Assembly: GCA_029266945.1 (NCBI GenBank)
Contig: JARIED010000005.1
Coordinates: 1 to 64,000 of the forward strand
Direction: 5' to 3'
DNA from: Slackia sp.
GTDB lineage: Bacteria; Actinomycetota; Coriobacteriia; Coriobacteriales; Eggerthellaceae
DNA length: 64,000 nt
The translations under genes and the position numbers were made by a program. The notes under the pieces are model-generated. The model was given only the letters and a program-made list of their open reading frames with translations. It was not told the origin of the DNA and searched no databases. Positions 9,627-20,143 of this stretch are shown here, one piece after another; position 1 is the first letter of the stretch, and each line of letters begins with the position of its first letter.

Positions 9627-10166
9627 TTATGCCTCCTTCTTCTCAGACCAACCGTAGATGTGAGCGACGCTCACGTTACGGCGGGCGGCAACCTCATTGA
9701 CGTTGGAGAGCTCCTTGAGGCCCTCGGCAGCTGCCTTGACGATGTTCATAGCATTGTCGGAACCGAGAGACTTGCCGAACACGTTCTTGACGCCAGCGAG
9801 CTCCATGAGAGCACGAACCGGGCCGCCGGCGATAACACCGGTACCAGGGGTAGCAGGCTTGAGAAGCACGCGGCCTGCACCGAACTCGCCCATGATCTCG
9901 TGGGGGATGGTGCCAGCCTCGGTCAGCGGGATGCTGAACATGTTCTTCTTGGCATCCTCGATGCCCTTCTTGATGGCGACAGGCACTTCCTGGCTCTTGC
10001 CCATGCCCACGCCGACGCGGCCATTGCCGTCACCGACGACGACCAGCGCGGTCAGAGCGAAACGACGGCCGCCCTTAACAACCTTGGAAACGCGGTTGAT
10101 GTAAACCACGCGCTCCTGAAGCTCAGGAACGGCAGACTGGTTCTTTTCTTCTTTACGAGGAGTCAT
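9627..10166 (-). CDS. rpsE: Ribosomal protein S5
   Basis: [45 protein letters not shown]. Confidence 0.97.
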   Translation of the reverse strand: MTPRKEEKNQSAVPELQERVVYINRVSKVVKGGRRFALTALVVVGDGNGRVGVGMGKSQEVPVAIKKGIEDAKKNMFSIPLTEAGTIPHEIMGEFGAGRVLLKPATPGTGVIAGGPVRALMELAGVKNVFGKSLGSDNAMNIVKAAAEGLKELSNVNEVAARRNVSVAHIYGWSEKKEA

Positions 10167-10181
10167 TTACCCTACCCTTTC

Positions 10182-10550
10182 CTAGAACTTCAGGCCGGCT
10201 TCGCGAGCAGCATCGGCCAGAGCCTTGACGCGGCCGTGGTACAGGTTACCACCGCGGTCGAAGACGATTTCGGTGATGCCGGCTTCGACGGCCTTCTTGC
10301 CCGCGATCTCGCCGAGGGCGGCAGCGCCTTCGACGTTGGCACCGGACTTGCCAGTGGCCTTGAAGTCGGGGCCCAGGGTGCTCACGCCGAGCAGGGTCTT
10401 GCCTGCGACGTCGTCGACGAACTGGACATACACGTTGGAGTTAGAGCGGGTGACGCAAAGCCTCGGACGAGCGGCGGTGCCGGAGATCTTACCGCGCACG
10501 CGACGATGGCGACGAGCCAGCGCAGCTTGTTTCTTCTGAAGTTTCTTCAT
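10182..10550 (-). CDS. rplR: Ribosomal protein L18
   Basis: [35 protein letters not shown]. Confidence 0.97.
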   Translation of the reverse strand: MKKLQKKQAALARRHRRVRGKISGTAARPRLCVTRSNSNVYVQFVDDVAGKTLLGVSTLGPDFKATGKSGANVEGAAALGEIAGKKAVEAGITEIVFDRGGNLYHGRVKALADAAREAGLKF

Positions 10551-10576
10551 CTTAAAATCCCTTCACACCTGAGTCG

Positions 10577-11122
10577 CTATTTGTCGCCCTTGGCGGCCTT
10601 GCCCAGCTTGCGGCGGACCTGCTCGCCGGCGTAGCGGATGCCCTTGCCCTTGTAAGGCTCGGGTTTACGCCACTTGCGCACGATAGCCGCGGTCTCGCCG
10701 ACCAGCTGCTTATCTGCGCCCTTGACGGTGATGTGCGTCTGATCGGGAACCTCGAAGGTGATGCCTTCGGGAGCCTCGACCACGACGGGGTGAGAGTAAC
10801 CGAGCTGCAGCTCCAGGTCGGTGCCCTTGAGAGCGGCACGGTAGCCGACGCCCACCAGCTCGAGCTTCTTCTCGAAGCCGGCGGAAACGCCCTCGACCAT
10901 GTTGGCGATGAGGGTGCGGGTCAGGCCGTGGAAGCTGCGGGCTTCACGGGAATCGTCGGGACGGGTGACGATGATCTCGTCGCCATCATGAGCGACGCCC
11001 ATGATGGGGTTGAAATCGTAAGAGAGTTCGCCCTTACCGCCCTTGACGGTGATGTTGTTGTCGTTGATAGCGACTTCGACTCCGGCAGGAACCGGAATAG
11101 GCTGCTTACCGATACGAGACAT
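10577..11122 (-). CDS. rplF: Ribosomal protein L6
   Basis: [44 protein letters not shown]. Confidence 0.97.
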   Translation of the reverse strand: MSRIGKQPIPVPAGVEVAINDNNITVKGGKGELSYDFNPIMGVAHDGDEIIVTRPDDSREARSFHGLTRTLIANMVEGVSAGFEKKLELVGVGYRAALKGTDLELQLGYSHPVVVEAPEGITFEVPDQTHITVKGADKQLVGETAAIVRKWRKPEPYKGKGIRYAGEQVRRKLGKAAKGDK

Positions 11123-11141
11123 ATCTAGCTCCTTCCTTTCC

Positions 11142-11540
11142 TTACCAGATGTACGCGATCACTTCGCCGCCGACGCCGGCCTTGCGGGCGTCGCGGTCGG
11201 TCATAACACCCTTAGAGGTGGACACGACAGCCGTGCCCAGGCCGCCCAGAACGCGGGGCAGCTCATCCTTGCCGGCGTAGATACGCAGACCAGGCTTGGA
11301 AATACGCTTAATACCGCGGATGACCTTCTCCTTCTTGTCACCGTACTTGAGGGTGATCTCGAGGATGTCGCGCGGAGTGGCCGGGGTGATTTCATAACCC
11401 TGGACATAGCCCTCTTCGGTCATGATGCGGGCAATCTCGACGAGCTTCTTCGAGGACGGCATAGAAACCGTAGCCTTGCCAGCAGAGTTTGCGTTACGCA
11501 CACGCGTAAGCATATCTGCGATGGGATCGTTCATGCTCAT
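11142..11540 (-). CDS. rpsH: Ribosomal protein S8
   Basis: [38 protein letters not shown]. Confidence 0.97.
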   Translation of the reverse strand: MSMNDPIADMLTRVRNANSAGKATVSMPSSKKLVEIARIMTEEGYVQGYEITPATPRDILEITLKYGDKKEKVIRGIKRISKPGLRIYAGKDELPRVLGGLGTAVVSTSKGVMTDRDARKAGVGGEVIAYIW

Positions 11541-11638
11541 GTTTTCTCCTTTGGTTCGTGATGAGCGGAGTCGGAGGTACGTAATGGCGCCCGTAGCGCG
11601 TACGCCTTACCGACCGGCACACGCCGATGTGCGAAGTC

Positions 11639-11824
11639 TTACCAGGAAGCTTTGGTCACACCGGGCAGTTCGCCTTTGTGAGCGAGTTCACGCAGGCACA
11701 CGCGGCAGAGACCGAACTTGCGATACACAGAGTGCGGACGGCCACAGCGGGTGCAGCGGGAATACTTACGAGTCGAGAACTTCGGCTCGCGCGCAGCCTT
11801 GGCGATCATCGATTTTTTTGCCAT
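11639..11824 (-). CDS. rpsN: Ribosomal protein S14, zinc-binding type Z
   Basis: [43 protein letters not shown] (C+ form). Confidence 0.96.
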   Translation of the reverse strand: MAKKSMIAKAAREPKFSTRKYSRCTRCGRPHSVYRKFGLCRVCLRELAHKGELPGVTKASW

Positions 11825-11873
11825 GCTTTTCCTTCTTTCCTATTTCTTCACTCAACAGATGTCGAGTAGAAAC

Positions 11874-12422
11874 CTAGTTCTTCTTGAACGGGAAGCCCAG
11901 GGCATCCAGAAGGGCCTTGGCGTCCGTGTTGTTTTCGGCGGTGGTAACGAAGGTGATGTCCATACCGCGGGTACGGTCGACCTTGTCGTACTCGATCTCG
12001 GGGAAGATCAGCTGCTCGGTGATGCCGAGCGTGTAGTTGCCGCGGCCGTCGAAAGAGGTCGCGGGGATGCCGCGGAAGTCACGCACGCGAGGAAGAGCCA
12101 TGGACAGCAGACGGTCCAGGAACTCCCACATGCGGTTGCCACGCAGGGTGACCTTGCAGCCGATGGCCATGCCCTGGCGAATGTGGAAGCCTGCGATGGA
12201 CTTCTTGGCATGGGTGACGCAGGGCTGCTGGCCCGTGATGACGCGCAGGTCGGCCATGGCGGCGTCGAGCTGCTTGGAGTCGGACGCAGCAGCGCCGACG
12301 CCCATGTTCACGACGATCTTCTCAAGGCGGGGAACCTTGTTAACGTTGTCGATGTTGAGCTCGCGCTCGAGCTGTGCGACGATTTCGTTGGTGTACTTTT
12401 CCTTCAGACGAGGAGTAGCCAT
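11874..12422 (-). CDS. rplE: Ribosomal protein L5
   Basis: [58 protein letters not shown]. Confidence 0.97.
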   Translation of the reverse strand: MATPRLKEKYTNEIVAQLERELNIDNVNKVPRLEKIVVNMGVGAAASDSKQLDAAMADLRVITGQQPCVTHAKKSIAGFHIRQGMAIGCKVTLRGNRMWEFLDRLLSMALPRVRDFRGIPATSFDGRGNYTLGITEQLIFPEIEYDKVDRTRGMDITFVTTAENNTDAKALLDALGFPFKKN

Positions 12423-12557
12423 CTTGAAATTTCTCCTTTTCGATGATTTAAACGCAGGATTTCCGACCCTACGTCCCTATCCCCACGCTAAACACGCAGG
12501 GAGGGTCATTGTACCAAGCAAGCGGGGATTATAAAACCCCCGCTCACAAAAATTTAG

Positions 12558-12881
12558 TTATTTAGCCTCGACGATGTCAGCGCCGCACTTCTTGCAGACG
12601 CGGACCTTCTTGCCGTCGACGCGCTTGTTAGCAACGCGGGTCGGCTTGCCGCAGCTCGGGCAGACGAGCATCACGTTGGAGACGTGGATAGGAGCCTCCT
12701 TGGTGACGATGCCGCCCTGAGGGTTCTGCTGGGTGGGACGCATGGCCTTCTTGACCATGTTCACACCCTCGACCAGAACGCGCTCGTCCTGAGGGATGCC
12801 GCGCAGGACCACGCCCTGCTTGCCCTTGTCCTTGCCGGTGATGACTTCGACCTTGTCGCCTTTGCGGATGTTCATTTTCAT
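12558..12881 (-). CDS. rplX: Ribosomal protein L24 (with CxxC...CxxC zinc-ribbon-like insert)
   Basis: [63 protein letters not shown]...VCKKCGAD. Confidence 0.96.
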   Translation of the reverse strand: MKMNIRKGDKVEVITGKDKGKQGVVLRGIPQDERVLVEGVNMVKKAMRPTQQNPQGGIVTKEAPIHVSNVMLVCPSCGKPTRVANKRVDGKKVRVCKKCGADIVEAK

Positions 12882-12895
12882 GTTTCTGACCTCCT

Positions 12896-13264
12896 TTACA
12901 GCGTTTCAGGTGCCAGAGACACGATCTTCATGTACTTCTTATCGCGCAGTTCGCGAGCCACGGGTCCGAAGATACGGGTGCCCTTGGGAGCGCCGTCGTT
13001 GTTGATCAGCACGGCGGCGTTCTGGTCGAAGCGGATATAAGAACCGTCGTTGCGACGGACTTCCTTCTTCACACGCACGACAACGCAGCGCACGACATCG
13101 CCCTTTTTGACGTTGCCGTTAGGAGCCGCCTCCTTGACGCTGCAGATGATGACGTCGCCAAGGCCCGCGTAACGGCGCTTAGAGCCGCCGAGAACCTTGA
13201 TGCACTGCACCTTGCGTGCGCCGGAGTTGTCGGCAACGTTCAGCATGGTTTGCATCTGAATCAT
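12896..13264 (-). CDS. rplN: Ribosomal protein L14
   Basis: [37 protein letters not shown]. Confidence 0.97.
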   Translation of the reverse strand: MIQMQTMLNVADNSGARKVQCIKVLGGSKRRYAGLGDVIICSVKEAAPNGNVKKGDVVRCVVVRVKKEVRRNDGSYIRFDQNAAVLINNDGAPKGTRIFGPVARELRDKKYMKIVSLAPETL

Positions 13265-13304
13265 TGTGCAATCCTTCCGATACTAGCTTACGCAGAAGCG
13301 TAGA

Positions 13305-13568
13305 CTATTTGGCCTTCTCGATGATCTCGACGAGGCGCCAGCGCTTCGTCTTGGACAGCGGACGCGTCTCCATGATGGAAACGGTATCGCCGACGCCGCA
13401 CTCGTTGTTCTCGTCATGAGCGTGGAACTTCTTGGTGCTCGTCATCATCTTGCCGTACACGGGGTGCGGCTTGCGTTCTTTAATCTGAACCACAATGGTC
13501 TTGTTGCCGGGGGCGCTGACGACGATACCCTGGCGGACCTTGCGGGAGTTACGGATTTCTTCAGTCAT
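13305..13568 (-). CDS. rpsQ: Ribosomal protein S17
   Basis: [45 protein letters not shown]. Confidence 0.96.
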   Translation of the reverse strand: MTEEIRNSRKVRQGIVVSAPGNKTIVVQIKERKPHPVYGKMMTSTKKFHAHDENNECGVGDTVSIMETRPLSKTKRWRLVEIIEKAK

Positions 13569-13584
13569 CTGTTTCCCCGAATCC

Positions 13585-13794
13585 TTACTTCAGTGCGCCG
13601 GCAGCGGCGATCTCGCGAGCGCGCATCTCGGTCTGCAGACGCGCGATGTCCTTTTTGACCTGCTTCACACGAGCGGTGTTGTCCAACTGGCTGGTAGCCA
13701 TCTGGAAACGCAGGTTGAACAGCTCGGCGCGAGCCTCTTTCAGCTTGACGTTCAGGTCGTCGGAAGAGAGTTCACGAATCTCTACGGGCTTCAT
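13585..13794 (-). CDS. rpmC: Ribosomal protein L29
   Basis: [39 protein letters not shown]. Confidence 0.96.
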   Translation of the reverse strand: MKPVEIRELSSDDLNVKLKEARAELFNLRFQMATSQLDNTARVKQVKKDIARLQTEMRAREIAAAGALK

Positions 13795-14216
13795 TATTCA
13801 GCCACCTCCGTTTCCTTGGAAACGATCTTGCACTTGATGGGCAGCTTGTTGATGGCGAGACGGAGAGCCTCTTTAGCGGTGGCCTCGTCGACGCCGTCGA
13901 TCTCGAACATAATGCGGCCCGGCTTAACGACGGCCACCCAAGCCTCGGGGTTACCCTTACCGGAACCCATTCGGGTCTCAGCGGGCTTCTGGGTGATCGG
14001 CTTGTCGGGGAAAATCGTGATCCAAACCTTACCGCCACGCTTCATGTAACGAGTCATAGCGATACGGGCGGCCTCAATCTGACGGTTGGTGATCCAGTGG
14101 GCCTCGAGAGCCTGGATGCCGTAGCTGCCGTGGTTGAGGGTGGTATGGCCCTTGGCCTTGCCCTTCATGGAACCACGCTGCACCTTGCGGTGACGGATGC
14201 GCTTAGGAGCGAGCAT
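13794..14216 (-). CDS. rplP: Ribosomal protein L16
   Basis: [38 protein letters not shown]. Confidence 0.97.
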   Translation of the reverse strand: MLAPKRIRHRKVQRGSMKGKAKGHTTLNHGSYGIQALEAHWITNRQIEAARIAMTRYMKRGGKVWITIFPDKPITQKPAETRMGSGKGNPEAWVAVVKPGRIMFEIDGVDEATAKEALRLAINKLPIKCKIVSKETEVAE

Positions 14217-14938
14217 TATTTAGCACCCCTTTCGTTGCGATCGTTGCGGTCGTTGCGACGGCCGCGAGACGGACGAGAGTTGCCCTCGAGAGCGGGCTGG
14301 GGAACCTTACCGCCGGGGAGCTTTTCACCGTGGTAGACCCAAACCTTGATACCGATGGAACCCATGGTGGTAGCAGCGGTGGCGAAGCCGTAGTCGATCT
14401 TCGCACGCAGGGTGTGCAGAGGCACGCGACCCTCGCGATACCACTCGCGGCGGCTCATCTCGGCACCGCCGAGACGACCGGAGCACTGGATACGGATGCC
14501 CAGGGCGCCGGACTTGCGGGCGGACTGGACGGCCTTGCGCATGGCGCGACGGAACGCGACACGACCCTCGAGCTGCTCGGCCACGGACTGAGCGATCAGG
14601 TTGGCATCGAGCTCGGGGCGCTTGACCTCGACGACCTCGATGTTGACCGGAGCACCGACGATCTTGGCAAGCTGCTTGCGCAGGCTCTCGATCTCAGCGC
14701 CCTTCTTGCCGATGACGACGCCTGGACGAGCGGTGGTGATAATGATCTTCACCTTGTCGCCGGCGCGCTCGATCTCGATCTTGGAGACAGCGGCCTTGGC
14801 CAGGTACTTATCCAGGAAACGACGGATAGCGAGGTCGTTTTCCAGGTTCTTGGCGTAATCCTTGTCGGAATACCAGCGGCTACGCCAGTCTTCGGTGATG
14901 CCGAGACGGAAGCCGGTGGGCATGATTTTCTGACCCAT
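14216..14938 (-). CDS. rpsC: Ribosomal protein S3
   Basis: [41 protein letters not shown] motif [12 protein letters not shown]. Confidence 0.97.
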   Translation of the reverse strand: MGQKIMPTGFRLGITEDWRSRWYSDKDYAKNLENDLAIRRFLDKYLAKAAVSKIEIERAGDKVKIIITTARPGVVIGKKGAEIESLRKQLAKIVGAPVNIEVVEVKRPELDANLIAQSVAEQLEGRVAFRRAMRKAVQSARKSGALGIRIQCSGRLGGAEMSRREWYREGRVPLHTLRAKIDYGFATAATTMGSIGIKVWVYHGEKLPGGKVPQPALEGNSRPSRGRRNDRNDRNERGAK

Positions 14939-14940
14939 GC

Positions 14941-15282
14941 TTATGCCTCCTCTCGCGGCGCAACGATGACGGTGATGTGGCTGGTGCGCTTGCGGATACG
15001 CGAAGCGGAGCCCTTAGCACGCGGACGAATGCGCTTGAGAGTGGGACCTTCGTCGACATAGGCAGCCTTGACGACGAGATTGGCGGAACGCATGTTGTGG
15101 TTGTTCTCCGCGTTCGCGACGGCGGAGTTCAGGACCTTCTCCACGACCTCGGCGATAGCGCGCTCAGAGAAGCGGAGGATTTCGCGGGCGGCGACGACGT
15201 CTTTGCCGCGAACCTGGTCGATGACGAGACGTGCTTTGCGGGGGGTCACACGCACGTACTTAGCGGTTGCTTTTGCTTCCAT
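14941..15282 (-). CDS. rplV: Ribosomal protein L22
   Basis: [48 protein letters not shown]. Confidence 0.97.
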   Translation of the reverse strand: MEAKATAKYVRVTPRKARLVIDQVRGKDVVAAREILRFSERAIAEVVEKVLNSAVANAENNHNMRSANLVVKAAYVDEGPTLKRIRPRAKGSASRIRKRTSHITVIVAPREEA

Positions 15283-15296
15283 GTGTGTTTACCTCC

Positions 15297-15566
15297 TTAC
15301 TTCTTGCCCTTGTTGGCATGGCCCTTGAACGTACGGGTGGGAGCGAACTCACCCAGTTTGTGGCCGACCATGGACTCGGTGACATAAACGGGCACGTGCT
15401 TGCGACCATCATGAACGGCGATGGTGTGGCCCACCATTTCCGGGAAGATGGTCGAAGAGCGAGACCACGTCTTGATGACGTTCTTTTCGCCGGCAGCGTT
15501 CATCGCATTGATGCGACCGAGAAGACGCGGCTCAACGAAAGGACCTTTCTTCAAACTTCTGCTCAC
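15297..15566 (-). CDS. rpsS: Ribosomal protein S19
   Basis: [49 protein letters not shown]. Confidence 0.97.
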   Translation of the reverse strand: MSRSLKKGPFVEPRLLGRINAMNAAGEKNVIKTWSRSSTIFPEMVGHTIAVHDGRKHVPVYVTESMVGHKLGEFAPTRTFKGHANKGKK

Positions 15567-15590
15567 AGTTTCTCCTTAACGTTTAGTCGC

Positions 15591-16421
15591 TTACTTCTTG
15601 CGGCGACGAATGATCAGGCGGCTCGAAGCCTTCTTCGGGTTGCGGGTGCGATGACCCTTGGTGGGAACGCCCCACGGGCTGACAGGATGACGACCCGAAG
15701 ACTTGTTCTTGCCCTCGCCACCACCGTGCGGGTGGTCGACGGGGTTCATGACGGTACCGCGGACGGTAGGACGAACGCCCTTCCAGCGGTTACGGCCGGC
15801 CTTACCGATCTTGATGTTGGCATGCTCGGCATTGCCCACCTCGCCGATGGTGGCACGGCAGGTCAGGAGCACGCGGCGCATCTCGGAGGAGGGCATACGC
15901 AGGATGGCGTACTTGCCCTCTTTACCCATGAGCTGGATAGAGGTGCCGGCGGAACGGGCGATTGCAGCGCCCTTGCCGGGCTGAAGCTCGACGGCATGAA
16001 TCAGCGTACCGACGGGAATCTCGGACAGCGGCATGGCGTTACCGGGCTTGATGTCGGCACCGGCGCCGGAGAGAACCGTATCGCCGACCTGCAGGCCCTT
16101 GGGGTGCAGGATGTAGCGCTTCTCGCCGTCTGCGTAGTGCAGAAGAGCGATGCGGGCGGAACGGTTGGGGTCGTACTCAATCGTGGCAACCTTGGCGGGC
16201 ACGCCGTCCTTGTTGCGCTTGAAGTCGATGATACGATAACGACGCTTGGTGCCACCGCCCTGATGGCGAGTGGTGATGCGACCGTTGTTGTTGCGACCGG
16301 CCTTCTTAGGCAGCGGTGCAAGCAGCGACTTTTCCGGCGTGCTGCAGGTGATTTCGGCGAAGTCCGAAACCGTCTGGAAGCGGCGGCCGGGGCTAGTCGG
16401 CTTGTATTGCTTGATTCCCAT
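15591..16421 (-). CDS. rplB: Ribosomal protein L2 (first gene of this r-protein cluster)
   Basis: [47 protein letters not shown]. Confidence 0.97.
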   Translation of the reverse strand: MGIKQYKPTSPGRRFQTVSDFAEITCSTPEKSLLAPLPKKAGRNNNGRITTRHQGGGTKRRYRIIDFKRNKDGVPAKVATIEYDPNRSARIALLHYADGEKRYILHPKGLQVGDTVLSGAGADIKPGNAMPLSEIPVGTLIHAVELQPGKGAAIARSAGTSIQLMGKEGKYAILRMPSSEMRRVLLTCRATIGEVGNAEHANIKIGKAGRNRWKGVRPTVRGTVMNPVDHPHGGGEGKNKSSGRHPVSPWGVPTKGHRTRNPKKASSRLIIRRRKK

Positions 16422-16596
16422 CAAACAACCTTTCTTCCTTGGAGCCCTGCTCGCGTGCCACTCCTTGCACGTACCAGGCGCTCCCCTTACATTGGTGGGA
16501 AACGATTGCCGAATGAGCCGCAAAAGGGAGTGCGCGGCCTCGACTCCGTTTCCACGCGCCCGGGTGTATCCATTCACCTTCAGACGCAATTGCTGA

Positions 16597-16625
16597 ATTG
16601 TAAGGGATTACGCAATCTATCGCAA
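16597..16625 (-). promoter_or_regulatory. Predicted sigma70-type promoter for the rplB-headed r-protein operon
   Basis: Minus strand TTGCGA-N17-TACAAT located about 170 bp upstream of the rplB start. Confidence 0.7.
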
Positions 16626-16768
16626 GATTCTTTTTTCGCAATGTGGAGATACGTTGGAGCGATGCCGTTCCTCCCCCGACCGAGCACCGTACGGAGGACG
16701 ACGGGGCGCGCGAACCCGCACGCTACAATGCCGTCTATCCGGAAAAACCGAGCCTGAAAGGGGCCGCC

Positions 16769-17243
16769 ATGTTCGATATCGGCTTGATACGCGTCCTTAC
16801 CTCGTCTGACGAAACGTTGTTGAACGCGCACGGCGCCCTGCTCGAGAAGGCCTACCCCGGCCTGCGCGTGGAAAGCCGCTGCATTCCCGACCAACCCGAG
16901 GGAATCCACTCCCCCCGCCATGGAGGCGCATGCCATGCCGAAGATCGTCGAACTGGCGCGCACGACCTTCGCGCATAAGGACATGATCATGGTGAGCTGC
17001 GCCGAAGACCCCGGCGTGCATTCCACCCTGGACCTCATGGACGACGAGGGGCGCGCGGCATGCCTCGCAAGCGCGCGGGCTCTGCGCGACAAGGGCGCGG
17101 GCGTGATCGCCTTGGGATGCACGGGCATGGCGACCATCGGCATCGCCTCGGCCATGGAGCAGACGAGCGGCCTTCCGGTAGTCGATCCCGTGCTGGCCAT
17201 GGGCGCGTTCGCCTGCTTCGAGGCGGCGAAGAGGCGCCTGTGA
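16769..17243 (+). pseudogene. Asp/Glu (hydantoin) racemase-like gene, frameshifted at a C6 run and apparently internally shortened
   Basis: MFDIGLIRVLTSSDETLLNAHGALLEKAYPGLRVESRCIPDQPEGIHSP continues in another frame as MEAHAMPKIVELARTTFAHKDMIMVSCAEDPGV...GAGVIALGCTGMATIG. Confidence 0.75.
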
Positions 17244-17303
17244 TCCGCATCCGACCGGCGCGAAAACGCAGAGAAGGGACGCCGCGGCGTCCCTTCTTCG
17301 TAT

Positions 17304-19865
17304 CTATTCTTCGGTCGCGGCCTTTTTCGCCGGGGCCTTTTTCGCGGGCGCCTTCTTGGCCGGCGCCTTCTTCGCGGCGGTCTTGCTCTTCGACACAGCC
17401 GCTTTCTTCTTCTCTGCGGCCTTGGCCTCTTTCTCGGCCGCTTCCTTCTCTTTGCCGGGGCAGCTGAAGTTCGGGCAGAGCTTCCAGGGGCCGCGGGCGG
17501 TCTTGACGATCACCATGGGCGCGCCGCAATGCTCACACACCTCGTCGGTGGCGGTGAGCTCGCCGTACTGCGGCAGCGGATAGCTGGTCTCGCATTCGTC
17601 GTAGTTCTCGCAGCGGATGAAGCGCTTGAGGGTGCGCGGATTCTTGGTGGCGATCAACTTCTTCTGCAGGCCCTTCTCGGCGCAGGCGGGGCAGGCGCCC
17701 ACCACCACGTCGGGCTCTTGGTTGGTCGGACAGTTCGGATCGATGCACAGCACACGCGGCTTCGAACGAAACGCCGTCACCTTGATTTGCGGCATGCCGC
17801 AGGTGGGGCATTTCTCCTCGAGCGACTCCACCTTGCCCTTCGGCAACGGATAGGTGACGTCGCAGTCGGGCCAGCCGGCGCAGCCGATGAACATGGATCG
17901 GGTCTTGGACGAGGCGCGCAGCTGCAGATCTTTGCCGCACTTCGGGCATGGACCGACGTAGGCGTCGGCGGCCACGGCGTCGGCCAGGGCGTCCTTGATT
18001 TCCTCCTGGTGCGGAAGCAGCTCGTCGAGCACGTCGTGCAGGATGTCGCGCGACAGGTCCACGACGTCTTTGCGCGATTTCTCGCCCGCCGCAATCTTGT
18101 TCATGTCCTCTTCGAGCGTCGCCGTCATGTCGGGGCTCGTGATCTGCGGGGCGAACTTGCCCAACGCGTCGCACACGGCAATGCCCAGCTGGCTGGGTTC
18201 GATCGGGTCGTTCTGCACGTACTTCACCGTGTAGAGGCGCTCGATGATCGCATGGCGCGTGGCCTTGGTGCCAAGGCCCAGCTTCTCCATTTCCTGGATC
18301 AGCTTGCCCTGCGAGTAGCGCGCCGGCGGCTCGGTCTGCTTCTTCGTGCAGGTGGCGCCGCCGAAATCGACCGTCTGGCCTTCTTCGAGCGCGGGAAGCT
18401 GCTCGTCTTTCTTCAGGCCGTACGGATAGATCGCGCGAAAGCCCGGCTTCACCAGCACGTCGCCCTTCACGGCGAACGGCTCCTCGTTGACCGCGATGGT
18501 CACCTTGGTGCCCTCGACCACCGCCGCCTCGGACAGCGTGGCCAAGAAGCGCCTGGCGATGAGGTTGTAGAGCTTCCACTCGGGGGCACCCAGCTTATCG
18601 GGATCGGCCGCCGCCGTGGGATGGATCGGCGGGTGGTCGGTGGTCTCTTTCTTGCCGCGCGTCGCGACGAGCTTGCCCTTAGCCAGCAGCTCCTGGCAGT
18701 ACGGGCGATACACCGCCACGTCGGACAGCTTCTTGACCGTGCCCTCCAAATCGAGCGATTCGGGATAGACCGTGTTGTCGACGCGGGGGTAGCTGATGTA
18801 GCCGTCCATATAGAGGCTTTCCGCGATGCGCATGGTGCGCGCCGGCGACAGGCCCTCGGCGGCCGCGGCGGCCATGAGGCTCGTGGTATTGAACGGGACG
18901 GGAGCGGCGACCGTGCGCTTCTTCTTCTCGATCGCGGTCACGGCGCCGTGTGCCGCGCCGTCGACGTGGGCCATGACGGCCTGCGCCTCGGCCTCCGCCT
19001 TGAAGCGGGCCGTGGCGTGCGAGGCCTCGAAGCGGTCGGCGCCATGGGAGAACGTGCCCTTGATGACCCAGTAATCCTCGGGAACGAACGCCATGCGCTC
19101 GCGTTCGCGCGCCACGATCAATGCCAGCGTGGGCGTCTGCACGCGGCCGGACGAGCGCACGTTGCCGTAGCCCGCGAACTTCACGATGGTGAGGTAGCGC
19201 GTGAGCACCGCGCCCCAGATCAGATCGATATCCTGACGGCTTTCGCCCGCCTGGGCAAGGTCGTTGTCAAGCTCGACCAGATTGGTGAAGGCGTGGTTGA
19301 TTTCGTCTTTCGTGATGGCCGAATAGCGTGCACGGTACACCGGCGCGGTATCGTTGACCTCTTTCATGCAGCCCAGCGCGTCGGAGCCGATCAGCTCGCC
19401 TTCACGGTCGAAGTCGGTGGCGATGATGATTTCATCGGCTTTCTTCGCCAGGTTCTTCAAGCTGCGGATGATGTCCTTCTCCTTGGGGCGCTTCTCAATC
19501 GGCGCGTAGGCCAGATACGGCAGCGCATCCATCTTCCACGCGCCCATCTCGACGCCGTCGGCCTTGAAGGGCTTGCGCTTCGTTTTGAACGGCGGCTTCG
19601 GCAGGAAGTCGGGAATATCGGCCGCGACGACTTCGCCGTCGACGGTCACGCCTTGCCATCCTGCGGACTCGTCATAGACGATCGAAGACATGAAATCGGG
19701 CTCGAGGATATGGCCGCGCAGGCCGATGGTCACCCATTCTTCGCCGTCGATCTGAAAGCGATAGACGGGCGTGTTGTAGACCTTATCGGCCGTAGGCTTG
19801 CCGATGCCGAGCAGGTCGGCGATCTTCTGGGCGGCGATATTCTTCTCTGTGACGACCAGCTTCAC
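17304..19865 (-). CDS. topA: Type IA DNA topoisomerase, archaeal-type TopA-like, with zinc-ribbon repeats and Lys/Ala/Pro repeat tail (GTG start)
   Basis: KLVVTEKNIAAQKIADLLG, IIATDFDREGELIG toprim, SYPRVDNTVYP active site, multiple CPxCG ribbons, KKAPAKKAPAKKAPAKKA tail; RBS GGAGG before GTG. Confidence 0.92.
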   Translation of the reverse strand: MKLVVTEKNIAAQKIADLLGIGKPTADKVYNTPVYRFQIDGEEWVTIGLRGHILEPDFMSSIVYDESAGWQGVTVDGEVVAADIPDFLPKPPFKTKRKPFKADGVEMGAWKMDALPYLAYAPIEKRPKEKDIIRSLKNLAKKADEIIIATDFDREGELIGSDALGCMKEVNDTAPVYRARYSAITKDEINHAFTNLVELDNDLAQAGESRQDIDLIWGAVLTRYLTIVKFAGYGNVRSSGRVQTPTLALIVARERERMAFVPEDYWVIKGTFSHGADRFEASHATARFKAEAEAQAVMAHVDGAAHGAVTAIEKKKRTVAAPVPFNTTSLMAAAAAEGLSPARTMRIAESLYMDGYISYPRVDNTVYPESLDLEGTVKKLSDVAVYRPYCQELLAKGKLVATRGKKETTDHPPIHPTAAADPDKLGAPEWKLYNLIARRFLATLSEAAVVEGTKVTIAVNEEPFAVKGDVLVKPGFRAIYPYGLKKDEQLPALEEGQTVDFGGATCTKKQTEPPARYSQGKLIQEMEKLGLGTKATRHAIIERLYTVKYVQNDPIEPSQLGIAVCDALGKFAPQITSPDMTATLEEDMNKIAAGEKSRKDVVDLSRDILHDVLDELLPHQEEIKDALADAVAADAYVGPCPKCGKDLQLRASSKTRSMFIGCAGWPDCDVTYPLPKGKVESLEEKCPTCGMPQIKVTAFRSKPRVLCIDPNCPTNQEPDVVVGACPACAEKGLQKKLIATKNPRTLKRFIRCENYDECETSYPLPQYGELTATDEVCEHCGAPMVIVKTARGPWKLCPNFSCPGKEKEAAEKEAKAAEKKKAAVSKSKTAAKKAPAKKAPAKKAPAKKAATEE

Positions 19866-20143
19866 GGTGTTTCCTCCGATATGGGTCAATATTTCCGACT
19901 GTAGAATGCGCAGTCCGAGCGACTGAAAAACGATTTAACGGGCCGATAGCATACACGATTTCACGGCTAAGCTGAAAAACCCTTTGCCAACCTTTCGTCA
20001 GAAGATCCCTCGAACGGCATATGCACGACGATACCGGCAGCCCCCGGCCGGGACGCGGCGCAAACCCTTCCGCATGCATCCCATCTATATATTAGAAAGC
20101 CGAGCAAGCCGAATCGGAATCGGGCCCTTTCACGCGGCTGTTC

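Noticed and set aside
11627-14336. Many long plus-strand ORFs antisense to ribosomal genes
   Set aside because: High-GC antisense frames of confidently identified r-protein genes; no RBS or homology-like motifs.
17529-19904. 791-aa plus-strand ORF opposite topA
   Set aside because: Composition (Arg/His/Gly/Asp-rich) is typical of antisense translation of a high-GC gene; the minus-strand topoisomerase is unambiguous.
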